Translations under genes and position numbers: made by a program
Assembly: GCF_000410515.1 (NCBI RefSeq)
Contig: NC_021500.1
Coordinates: 3,038,001-3,102,000 of the forward strand
Direction of reading: 5' to 3'
Origin: Enterobacter sp. R4-368
GTDB taxonomy: Bacteria; Pseudomonadota; Gammaproteobacteria; Enterobacterales; Enterobacteriaceae
DNA: 64,000 nt
In this document: positions 58,451 through 64,000 of the stretch, in pieces
How the letters are laid out: each line of letters opens with the position of its first letter
How positions within the stretch are numbered: the stretch's first letter is position 1
Notes under the pieces: generated by a model
The model's input: only the letters and a program-made list of their open reading frames with translations
Told to the model about the DNA's origin: nothing
Database searches by the model: none

Positions 58451-59145
58451 GAAGCGGACACCATCAGATAACCGCGGCCGCGCAGGGTTTTAAACCACGG
58501 GTGCCCATCTTTACGCTCCGGCAGTTTGCGGCGCAGATTGGAAATGTGCATATCAATAGCGCGGTCGAACGGCGTTAAACGTTTACCCAGCACTTCCTGG
58601 CTCAGATGTTCACGCGATACTACCTGACCTAAATGTTGAGCCAGCAAGTAAAGCAGGGTGAATTCGGTGCCGGTCAGTTCCAGCGCCTGGCCTTCAAAGC
58701 TGGCTTCCTGACGACCCGGATTAAGACTCAGCGCGTCCACTTCAAGAGTAGGCGAGCCGTTATCGGTGCTTTGCTGCTGTTCGCTCCAGTGCGAGCGGCG
58801 CAAGATTGCGCGAATACGCGCGACTAATTCACGATCGTTAAACGGTTTTGGCAAATAGTCATCCGCGCCCAGCTCAAGGCCAAGAACGCGATCGAGTTCG
58901 CTGCCGCGTGCGGTCAGCATAATGACCGGTGTCTGGTGTGTCTGGCGTAGCTCTTTAAGTGTGTCGATGCCGTTTTTCTTCGGCATCATGACATCAAGCA
59001 AAAGCAGGTCGATGCTGTCGTCGAGGAGGTCGAGCGCCTGCTCCCCGTCATGGGCAACGAGCACATTGAAACCTTCCATGTCGAGTAGCTCCTTTAACAA
59101 GGAAGTAAGCTCTCGGTCATCATCTACTAAAAGGATTTTATTCAT
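58447..59145 (-). CDS. cpxR: CpxR response regulator
   Basis: OmpR-family regulator, 232 residues, same as E. coli. Receiver with acidic pocket VDDD and phosphoacceptor Asp51 (LLLLDVMMPKKNG), Thr and Lys in MLTARG and PKPFND; winged helix at the C-terminus (LTPFDRAIDMHISNLRRKLPERKDGHPW-type recognition region). It overlaps cpxA by four bases and is divergent from its target cpxP. Confidence 0.99.
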   Translation of the reverse strand: MNKILLVDDDRELTSLLKELLDMEGFNVLVAHDGEQALDLLDDSIDLLLLDVMMPKKNGIDTLKELRQTHQTPVIMLTARGSELDRVLGLELGADDYLPKPFNDRELVARIRAILRRSHWSEQQQSTDNGSPTLEVDALSLNPGRQEASFEGQALELTGTEFTLLYLLAQHLGQVVSREHLSQEVLGKRLTPFDRAIDMHISNLRRKLPERKDGHPWFKTLRGRGYLMVSAS

Positions 59146-59200
59146 TGTTTAAATACCTCCGAGGCAGAAATTACGTCATCGAGACTTGCTAATCCATGAC

Positions 59201-59215
59201 TTTACGTTGTTTTAC
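59201..59215. promoter_or_regulatory. CpxR box between cpxR and cpxP
   Basis: TTTACGTTGTTTTAC, on the other strand GTAAA-ACAAC-GTAAA, an exact CpxR tandem repeat with 5-base spacing. It should serve both autoregulation of cpxRA and activation of cpxP. Confidence 0.92.
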
Positions 59216-59296
59216 ACCCCCTGACGCATGTTTGCAGCCTGAATCGTAGACTGATTATCGTTGAATCGTGAGACGAAAAGGTTACTGGAGTAAATG

Positions 59297-59800
59297 ATGC
59301 GCATCGTTACCGCTGCCGTCATGGCCTCAACGCTGGCGTTTAGCACCGTTAGCCAGGCTGCTGACGTCGTAACAGGCGATAACTGGCACCCGATTGATGG
59401 GTTTGCACAGCGTAGTGTTCAGAGCCATATGTTCGACGGTATTAATTTAACCGAACATCAGCGTCAGCAGATGCGGGATTTAATGAGACAGGCGCGGCAC
59501 GACCAGCCTCCTGTTAATGTTAGCGAAATGGAGACAATGCATCGCCTTGTCACCGCAGAAAATTTTGATGAAAACGCTGTGCGCGCTCAGGCAGAAAAAA
59601 TGGCGCAGGAGCAAGTCGCTCGTCAGGTTGAAATGGCGAAAGTCCGCAACCAGATGTACAACCTGCTGACGCCGGAGCAGCAAGCGGTTTTAAACCAGAA
59701 GCACCAGCAGCGGATGACGCAACTGCGCGAAGTGGCGCAGATGCAGCAAAGTTCTCCGTCGATGGTTATGAGTAGCAGTAGTACCCGGCATTACCAGTAA
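59297..59800 (+). CDS. cpxP: CpxP periplasmic inhibitor of CpxA
   Basis: Spy-like chaperone and negative modulator of CpxA. 167 residues from ATG 59297 ([14 protein letters not shown]) six bases after GGAG; the ATG at 59294 is too close to the ribosome-binding site. Signal peptide about 1-22 (SQAAD). Two LTXXQ motifs are intact ([18 protein letters not shown]). Helical, cradle-like dimer. Regulated by the CpxR box 80 bases upstream; its mRNA ends in CpxQ. Confidence 0.97.
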   Translation: MRIVTAAVMASTLAFSTVSQAADVVTGDNWHPIDGFAQRSVQSHMFDGINLTEHQRQQMRDLMRQARHDQPPVNVSEMETMHRLVTAENFDENAVRAQAEKMAQEQVARQVEMAKVRNQMYNLLTPEQQAVLNQKHQQRMTQLREVAQMQQSSPSMVMSSSSTRHYQ

Positions 59801-59809
59801 CAAACCCTG

Positions 59810-59867
59810 TTTTCCTTGCCATAGACACCATCCCTGTCTTCCCCCACATGATGTGGGGGTTTTTTTT
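59810..59867 (+). ncRNA. cpxQ: CpxQ sRNA from the cpxP 3' UTR
   Basis: TTTTCCTTGCCATAGACACC and the terminator CCCCCACATGATGTGGGGG with T8 match E. coli/Salmonella CpxQ (about 58 nt) almost base for base. RNase E releases it from cpxP mRNA; it then represses envelope-protein mRNAs with Hfq. Only the loop base differs in the hairpin. Confidence 0.93.
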
Positions 59868-59976
59868 GTCAGGTATTTCGGGAAACCCCTTCTAAATCAG
59901 TACCCGCTGCAACCGCATTAAGCGGCTACAACGGATTACTGACCTCAACGGCGTAGACAAAACGTAGACAACATTG
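59868..59976. other. Prophage left junction (attL zone)
   Basis: This 109-base stretch lies between the CpxQ terminator and the integrase stop, so the left attachment junction must be in or near it. Two direct repeats CGTAGACAA (59952-59960 and 59963-59971), 11 bases apart, may be integrase arm or core sites. No tRNA is present, and the exact core cannot be found without the right end. Confidence 0.55.
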
Positions 59977-60957
59977 TCACACCGCAACCCCACCGCCAAG
60001 CGGGTTTAACGTCACCGCATGTTGCAGATAATCCGGCGCGAGATGAGCATAAACCATCGTTTGCTGAATGCTCGCATGGCCAAGAATCTGCTGTAACGCG
60101 ATGATGTTCCCACCGTTCATCATAAACCAGCTGGCGAACGTGTGCCGTAGCACATGCGTTGCCTGCCCGCGCGGCAAGTCTGGTTTCACCTGCCGCAGCC
60201 GTTCACAGAAGTTTTCATAATCGACTTTGAACAATGGCCCGGTTTCCCGGGTCCTGATCTCATTTTCCAGCGCTGCCGATATGGGAACCGTGCGGTTTTT
60301 TCCGTTTTTGGTTTTCAGGAACGTCACGCGACCGTGAATAATCTGTTCAGCGCGTAGCGTGCTGCCTTCACCCCAGCGCGCGCCGGTACTCAGGCAAAGC
60401 AACGCAACGCGGCGCTCGTCGCCGGTGAGCGTGTCAAGCAACTGGCCGATCTCAGGTTTGGTTAGATAGGTCATGGCCGCCGGGGTTTCTTTCAGTGGTT
60501 CAAGGCCTTTGAGGGGGTTTTCTTGTCTGAATTCTTCCAGCTTTATCAACGTGCTAAACATGCCGGAAAGGCGGTACATGTCGCGATTGATCGTGGACGC
60601 GCTAATGCCGTCCGCCAGGCGTAAGCCGCGATGCTGCGCCAGCGTGCGCTTGCTGAGACGGTTAACCGCAGGATCACCGAGCGCGGTTATCGTTTTCAGC
60701 AAATGCCGTTTTTCAATTTCGCCATTTTCCTGCGCCTGCCCGTACAGCAACCACCATGCATCAAGCAATTCGCCTAATGTCCGGCGATCTACGTTCGCGC
60801 CCAGCCACTCTTTTTTATCCGCGTTAGCCATCACGTAACGCGCAAAAAGCACGGCCTCGTGTTTCTTCTCAAACCGCCTGCGGATGCGCTTTCCGTTGCG
60901 CCCGCGAGGCCAAATGTCTACCTGATATTGACCACCTTCGAGCTTCTTAATCGACAT
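59977..60957 (-). CDS. int: P2-family phage integrase
   Basis: Tyrosine recombinase of 326 residues. N-terminal arm-binding region (MSIKKLEGGQYQVDIWPRGR, basic), SAM-like core-binding domain (about 60-150) and catalytic domain with Arg194 (STGARWGEG), Lys about 217-220, His268-x-x-Arg271 (HVLRHTF), His294 (LGHAS) and nucleophile Tyr303 (MVYAHL). All catalytic residues are present, so it looks active. Its end faces the attachment zone, as in P2-like phages. Confidence 0.96.
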   Translation of the reverse strand: MSIKKLEGGQYQVDIWPRGRNGKRIRRRFEKKHEAVLFARYVMANADKKEWLGANVDRRTLGELLDAWWLLYGQAQENGEIEKRHLLKTITALGDPAVNRLSKRTLAQHRGLRLADGISASTINRDMYRLSGMFSTLIKLEEFRQENPLKGLEPLKETPAAMTYLTKPEIGQLLDTLTGDERRVALLCLSTGARWGEGSTLRAEQIIHGRVTFLKTKNGKNRTVPISAALENEIRTRETGPLFKVDYENFCERLRQVKPDLPRGQATHVLRHTFASWFMMNGGNIIALQQILGHASIQQTMVYAHLAPDYLQHAVTLNPLGGGVAV

Positions 60958-61026
60958 AGCGAAGCCCTCCGGTACTGCTACAGATCGAATGGCTTTCTAT
61001 CCATTCGATGAATGCGTAATGAAGTG

Positions 61027-61347
61027 TTAACCAGTCTTGCGGCCTGAGCGGTGAGAAATTTCTCTGCTTTGCCCATCAGGGGAGAGAACCGGTTCAATCT
61101 GTCCGGCTTCAGGTATGGTGGTATCAGTCATTAACCAGAGCGTATATTTTGCAAAGCGAGGATGTTGGGTGATTTTCAATAATATCTCGCTGCCGACTCC
61201 CTCTCTCCTTCCCATTTCATAGTGTTTTTGCGTGCCTGAAGGAATACCTGTCAATTCAAAGAATTGCGTCCTCGATAAACCTTCTGCATCCCTTATCGCA
61301 CGAATCTTTTGCCCAATAGCAGTTGACTGGGTCTCATTTGATACCAT
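61027..61347 (-). CDS. Phage immunity repressor (XRE/CI type)
   Basis: 106 residues from ATG 61347 (MVSNETQSTAIGQKIRAIRD), with AAGGAG six bases upstream. N-terminal helix-turn-helix (GQKIRAIRDAEGLSRTQFFELTGIPSGTQKHYEMGRR), then a short oligomerisation region. The start codon lies in one of two copies of the operator palindrome, so it should repress itself as well as the rightward early promoter. Position between int and cox is that of P2 gene C, though this helix-turn-helix is of the 186/XRE kind. Confidence 0.85.
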   Translation of the reverse strand: MVSNETQSTAIGQKIRAIRDAEGLSRTQFFELTGIPSGTQKHYEMGRREGVGSEILLKITQHPRFAKYTLWLMTDTTIPEAGQIEPVLSPDGQSREISHRSGRKTG

Positions 61348-61379
61348 ATGCTTCTCCTTGTTGGGTCTCAATTGATACC
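61330..61379. promoter_or_regulatory. Paired operators of the phage repressor
   Basis: GGTCTCATTTGATACC (61330-61345) and GGTCTCAATTGATACC (61364-61379) are two near-identical dyads GGTMTCA-N2-TGAKACC, 34 bases apart. The first covers the repressor start codon; the second lies between the divergent promoters. A GGAGAAG ribosome-binding site is between. Confidence 0.85.
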
Positions 61380-61456
61380 ATTGAAACAAGCAAACGGCGC
61401 GCACAGTACCCCTGAACGAGTTGTAAGCCGCCGAACACCAAAGGAGATTATTGCAC

Positions 61457-61738
61457 ATGCAGAGGGAACATCAGGAGAGTTACATTCAGCTTAAACATCC
61501 GATTGATGCAGTACCCGCCGCAAAATTTGCAGAAATGATCGGCAAGACGGCTAAGGCTGTGACCAATATGGTTGGCGAAGGAAAGTTGCCGGTCATTCCA
61601 ATGAAGAACCCGGACGCGCTAACAGGACGCGCAGAAAACTGGGTATACCTGCCTGAGTTCAACCGCGCAATGCGTGACGCTTTCTACAACCGCCCCAAAG
61701 AACAGCGCGACGCCTGGCTGCTCTGGATTGGTCTGTGA
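61457..61738 (+). CDS. cox: Cox-like phage regulator/excisionase
   Basis: 93 residues; P2 Cox has 91. Shared features: a MerR/excisionase-like helix-turn-helix (AVPAAKFAEMIGKTAKAVTNMVGEGKLPVIPM, where P2 has FAKLIGKS...GKLPVIDM), GRAENWVYLPEFN, and the ending RPKEQRDAWLLWIGL. Cox represses the repressor promoter and directs excision. ATG 61457 is used with GGAG ten bases before; a TTG at 61451 is an alternative. First gene of the rightward early operon. Confidence 0.9.
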   Translation: MQREHQESYIQLKHPIDAVPAAKFAEMIGKTAKAVTNMVGEGKLPVIPMKNPDALTGRAENWVYLPEFNRAMRDAFYNRPKEQRDAWLLWIGL

Positions 61739-61747
61739 GGGTTAGCT

Positions 61748-61984
61748 ATGTGCCTTTTATTATCACCTCAGCTTTCCACCGGGCAGCGGGCCACGTTTCG
61801 CAGACGTCACCGGCTTCACCATCCGGGAAATATCGAAAATAATTATTTAGTCGATATGCAAAAAGGGCTCGTTATTAAAACCGAACGCGGTGTATTTATA
61901 ATAACGAATAAAAAACTTATCAATAAAGCAATTAAATCTATTTCACACGATGTTGATAGCCAGCAATTAAAAGAGGGGAAATAG
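61748..61984 (+). CDS. Small phage early protein, unrecognised
   Basis: 78 residues, basic N-terminal part (RRRHRLHHPGN) then MQKGLVIKTERGVFIITNKKLINKAIKSISHD, with no domain I recognise. Start ATG 61748 follows GAGGGTTAGCT. AT-rich compared with neighbours in its second half. It lies nine bases after cox and two bases before the next gene on the same strand, so it belongs to the early operon. A second ATG (MQKGLV, about 61856) could be the real start. Confidence 0.6.
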   Translation: MCLLLSPQLSTGQRATFRRRHRLHHPGNIENNYLVDMQKGLVIKTERGVFIITNKKLINKAIKSISHDVDSQQLKEGK

Positions 61985-61986
61985 GA

Positions 61987-62196
61987 ATGACTATATCTTC
62001 TAAGTTAATTAAGTTAGGTCGCCACGCTTATTTATATCGCGGGTTCACGATTCAGGAATGTCCGCGCAATCCTTTCACGCAGAGAGCGTCTTACACTATT
62101 TCCAGCGGCGGGAATCACTACGGGCGTGATTTCGCGCTTGCCGACGCGATCAGAACCGTTGATAACATTTGCCGGGGTGGCAGCTATGCAAAGTGA
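61987..62196 (+). CDS. Small phage early protein, unrecognised
   Basis: 69 residues (MTISSKLIKLGRHAYLYRGFTIQECPRNPFTQ...). The central segment GFTIQECPRNP and the end DFALADAIRTVDNICRG suggest a small alpha/beta fold, possibly a phage-type DUF, but I cannot name it. It overlaps the Fil-like gene downstream (start 62186) by 11 bases and has AGAGGGGAAATAGGA upstream of its ATG. Confidence 0.65.
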   Translation: MTISSKLIKLGRHAYLYRGFTIQECPRNPFTQRASYTISSGGNHYGRDFALADAIRTVDNICRGGSYAK

Positions 62197-62413
62197 ATGC
62201 CCGTCGATGGCAAGCCTGCTGCGCCACGGCTGCAAAGTGACGCACTTCAAAAACTCACGCGGCTGGATTGAAACGCCAGACGGAAGATTTTTTAAACCCG
62301 AACCGACGCGCGTGCAATTTATCAAGGAAAGGAATAAGCCGTTTATTTATGCCGGGAAAATAAAAAAGGGGGCTTTACGCATGTTGCTCGAATTATTTAA
62401 AAAGGCGATCTAA
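62186..62413 (+). CDS. Fil-like phage filamentation protein
   Basis: 75 residues from ATG 62186, overlapping the previous stop. The pattern CPSMASLLRHG...NSRGWIETPDGRFFKPE resembles the phage 186 Fil family (PS-x-ASLL ... GWI-x-PDGR), small early proteins that block host cell division when expressed. A short lysine-rich tail follows (KIKKGALRMLLELFKKAI). The family call is from motif reading and not certain. Confidence 0.6.
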   Translation: MQSECPSMASLLRHGCKVTHFKNSRGWIETPDGRFFKPEPTRVQFIKERNKPFIYAGKIKKGALRMLLELFKKAI

Positions 62414-62501
62414 CCCATTCGATTTTTAACCATCATTTTTGTATTACCGTCATTTTTAAATATGACGGCGGTTAAACTCATCTGATTAAGAGGGATGCAC
62501 C

Positions 62502-62720
62502 GTGACCGTACTGTCAAAACGCGACCAGCTTAATTTTATTTTGCATAAATTAATTCCGGCCATCGTCGAAGAGGGGATGACCATCAAAACCCGGCACGAT
62601 GGCGAAGTGACTTTTAAAGCCACCGATCCCGCCGTCATGGAATTTATCGACGCAACCCGCACACGCATCAGCAACCAGTTGCAACGCGCTGCCGCGCCTT
62701 CCTCGCCATATGGAGCATGA
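62502..62720 (+). CDS. P2-like early protein of unknown function
   Basis: 72 residues from GTG/ATG region at 62502 (GTGACC giving M-TVLSKRDQLNFILHKLIPAIVEEGMTIKTRHDGEVTFKATD...). A helix followed by a small beta part; similar small proteins occur in the P2-like early region before gene A, but function is not known. Its stop overlaps the following frame (TGA at 62718). The preceding 88 bases (62414-62501) hold no gene and may carry a stem-loop ATGACGG/CCGTCAT. Confidence 0.65.
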   Translation: MTVLSKRDQLNFILHKLIPAIVEEGMTIKTRHDGEVTFKATDPAVMEFIDATRTRISNQLQRAAAPSSPYGA

Positions 62721-62724
62721 CGAC

Positions 62725-62958
62725 ATGCAAATGAGAAATAGCGAAAAGCGGAAATTTCAGGTGGCGAGTCCATCCCTCAGCCGCCTGCCGGAGCACACAC
62801 GCAAAGAAGAGCGCCTGCGCTGCGGCGATGTGACTGCCAACTCGCTGGCGCTTCTTGCAACGCATACCAGCGACAGCGCGCTGAACAGCACAGAAGCCGG
62901 CGAGCTGCTGCGCGCCACGGCTGAGGCTATCCGCAACGAAGTCAGGGAGCCGATCTGA
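62725..62958 (+). CDS. DUF2732-like P2 early protein
   Basis: 77 residues from ATG 62725 (MQMRNSEKRKFQVASPSLSRL), with GGAG nine bases before; ATG 62710 and 62731 are alternatives. The layout SLSRLPEHTRKEERLR...LALLATH...LNSTEAGELLRATAEAIRNEVRE resembles DUF2732 proteins of P2-like phages: two helices with a conserved EA-ELLR near the end. Function unknown. TGATG overlap with the next small membrane gene. Confidence 0.6.
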   Translation: MQMRNSEKRKFQVASPSLSRLPEHTRKEERLRCGDVTANSLALLATHTSDSALNSTEAGELLRATAEAIRNEVREPI

Positions 62959-63044
62959 TGGAAATCGCCGTTTTGCTGGCTGGCGTGCTCCTGTGCGGCA
63001 TCAGCATCGCGCTGATCTGCTGGATGGAAAAACACAGGGGCTGA
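62958..63044 (+). CDS. 28-residue phage membrane peptide
   Basis: MEIAVLLAGVLLCGISIALI then CWMEKHRG: a single hydrophobic helix with a short basic tail. ATG 62958 overlaps the previous stop (TGATG), with AGGGAG upstream. Its overlap and ribosome-binding site support translation. Unknown function; similar tiny membrane ORFs occur in P2-like early operons. Confidence 0.55.
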   Translation: MEIAVLLAGVLLCGISIALICWMEKHRG

Positions 63045-63046
63045 CC

Positions 63047-63115
63047 ATGCCGGACGCCATCGACTTAGTGCAACAACGCGGGCAGAAGAGACGCGCAAAA
63101 AAGCCGGGGAAGTGA
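63047..63115 (+). pseudogene. Possible remnant of a DksA/TraR-type phage gene
   Basis: ATG 63047 gives MPDAIDLVQQR then a basic run and stop after 22 residues. Phage TraR/DksA-like zinc-finger proteins of P2 relatives begin with a similar MPDxIDxxQ-R sequence. A shift after VQQR would continue as AEETRKKAGEV and so on, but no C4 zinc finger follows. Looks like a truncated or frameshifted gene; could also be a chance ORF. Confidence 0.35.
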
Positions 63116-63145
63116 TCGGCGTGATGGATAACAAGGAGGTTTTTG

Positions 63146-63388
63146 ATGGCCGGATTAACCGAGCTTTTAAAAGAAATCGGTGATGAAAATTTGTCGTTTC
63201 AGACGCTTCACCAGTCTGTAACTGGTGAAGCGAAAAAACGTAACGGTGACACTGAAGTGAAATTCGTCGCCACCGGCATCAGGCCGGGGGATCTGTATGA
63301 CCGCCTGAAAAAAACCGCGGTCATTGTGTGGATGGACGCTGACAAATTCGATGCCGCGCTGCTGAGTCTTCAGAATAAGGCTGATTAG
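63146..63388 (+). CDS. P2-like early protein of unknown function
   Basis: 80 residues from ATG 63146, with AAGGAGG six bases before it (the strongest ribosome-binding site in the prophage part). Sequence MAGLTELLKEIGDENLSFQTLHQSVTGEAKKRNGDTEVKFVATG ... DKFDAALLSLQNKAD, a mixed alpha/beta small protein; no motif recognised. It lies two bases before the gene A start. Confidence 0.75.
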   Translation: MAGLTELLKEIGDENLSFQTLHQSVTGEAKKRNGDTEVKFVATGIRPGDLYDRLKKTAVIVWMDADKFDAALLSLQNKAD

Positions 63389-63390
63389 TC

Positions 63391-64000
63391 GTGACCGCAG
63401 TAAATCGCGGGCGTTACGCGCCATCTGATCCGCCACCGTTTACGGGTAGTGCGGAAGACGCTACCCGTTACGCTTACGCGTGGAATCAGCCACGGCCAGC
63501 GGTAGGGCGGGAAACAGACACCAGGCGTGATGGCTTCGGCTATCTCACGCCCAACGGCACGCGAAAACAGCTCACCTTTGCCGATCTGGCCGAAGAAGAC
63601 GAAAAGCCCGATCGCTGCAAATTCCTGCGCCGCCGCCTGGCGGCTTTGCCGCAGTACCTCCGCCACCACTATGCCCGCAAGCTGGAAACGCTGGACGCGC
63701 GCGATCGCCGGGCTGGCGACCGCTGGCTGATTAACACCTTCGAACGCCACATCCTTTCCCGTATCGACACCGTTAACGAACGTTATTTGCCGGTGGGCGT
63801 AACACCCGGCGCACTGCTGCCGGTGCGCGAGCAGCTTTTGCGGTTGTTATGGGCGAGGAAAAAAGAGCTAAAACGCCTCGCGTATACGCTTGTCGATATC
63901 TTTACCAGCGAGTTTATACGCGAGTCGAATTACCAGCTTTCCCGCACTGGTGATCCGGCGTTCGCTGCGCTTTCCGGTTATGGCCGCATTGCTTCGCTGG
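63391..64000 (+). CDS. A: Replication endonuclease (P2 gpA-like), 3' end beyond window
   Basis: Rolling-circle initiator endonuclease of P2-like phages, cut by the window end after about 203 codons. GTG start at 63391 (MTAVNRGRYAPSDPPPF). The N-terminal YAYAWNQPRPAVGRE matches the YAWNAPREAVGRE block of P2 gpA, and LPQYLRHHYARKLE, FERHILSRIDTVNERYLP follow in the same order as P2. The catalytic HUH and Tyr motifs lie beyond the end. It marks the replication module. Confidence 0.88.
   Translation, partial: MTAVNRGRYAPSDPPPFTGSAEDATRYAYAWNQPRPAVGRETDTRRDGFGYLTPNGTRKQLTFADLAEEDEKPDRCKFLRRRLAALPQYLRHHYARKLETLDARDRRAGDRWLINTFERHILSRIDTVNERYLPVGVTPGALLPVREQLLRLLWARKKELKRLAYTLVDIFTSEFIRESNYQLSRTGDPAFAALSGYGRIASL

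Noticed and set aside
59868..59976. tRNA gene as prophage attachment site
   Set aside because: No cloverleaf-compatible sequence is visible between CpxQ and the integrase.
1..64000. CRISPR arrays, rRNA or IS elements
   Set aside because: No regularly spaced repeats, no rRNA-like sequence and no transposase genes were seen.

Overview
The window is a chromosomal stretch of a member of the Enterobacteriaceae. Gene order from dsbA to cpxP follows the E. coli K-12 86-88 min region almost gene for gene: dsbA, yihG, polA, spf, yihA, csrC, yihI, hemN, yshB, glnG-glnL-glnA, typA, yihX, yihY, dtd, fabY, fdhE-fdoIHG, fdhD, rha locus, sodA, kdgT, yiiM, cpxA-cpxR, cpxP. Lengths and motifs of these proteins match E. 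coli closely. The rhamnose ABC importer, the FlhE-like orphan and the absence of the sulfoquinovose and frv clusters point to an Enterobacter/Kosakonia/Klebsiella-like genus rather than Escherichia. Genus cannot be fixed from this sequence alone.

Layout. 1-18 kb is conserved core: disulfide formation, DNA polymerase I, ribosome GTPases, haem synthesis, the NtrBC/glutamine synthetase nitrogen circuit, and a small yihX-yihY-dtd-fabY operon. Four sRNA loci of the family are recognisable in the window: Spot 42, CsrC, a GlnZ-type glnA 3' UTR, and CpxQ near 59.8 kb. 18-26 kb carries a SnoaL-like protein and an esterase (both accessory), then the formate dehydrogenase-O operon with its selenocysteine UGA and SECIS, and fdhD, separated by an unusual tandem repeat. 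26-40.2 kb is an accessory block: a DUF1471 protein, an isolated FlhE-like periplasmic protein in AT-rich DNA, a complete ABC-type tripartite exporter operon, an azlCD exporter with its divergent XRE-cupin regulator, and a chaperone-usher fimbrial operon. 40.2-53.1 kb is an expanded rhamnose locus. It holds catabolic genes (rhaBAD, rhaM, lactaldehyde reductase), the two AraC-type regulators, RhaT, and in addition a complete ABC sugar importer placed between rhaD and the reductase. 53.1-59.9 kb returns to core: sodA with a Fur box, kdgT with a KdgR box beside a DapA-family aldolase, yiiM and the Cpx envelope-stress system.

59.9-64 kb is the left end of a P2-like prophage inserted directly behind the CpxQ terminator. 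It contains a tyrosine integrase, a repressor with two operator copies, a Cox homologue, several small early genes including a Fil-like protein, and the start of a gene A replication endonuclease cut off by the window end.

No clear-cut novel defence or biosynthetic system was found. The most notable items are the exporter operon with three identical-geometry 8-nt gene overlaps, the orphan FlhE-like gene flanked by a long perfect inverted repeat, the tandem repeat between fdoG and fdhD, the doubled rhamnose uptake, and an unannotated 57-codon membrane ORF upstream of hemN.
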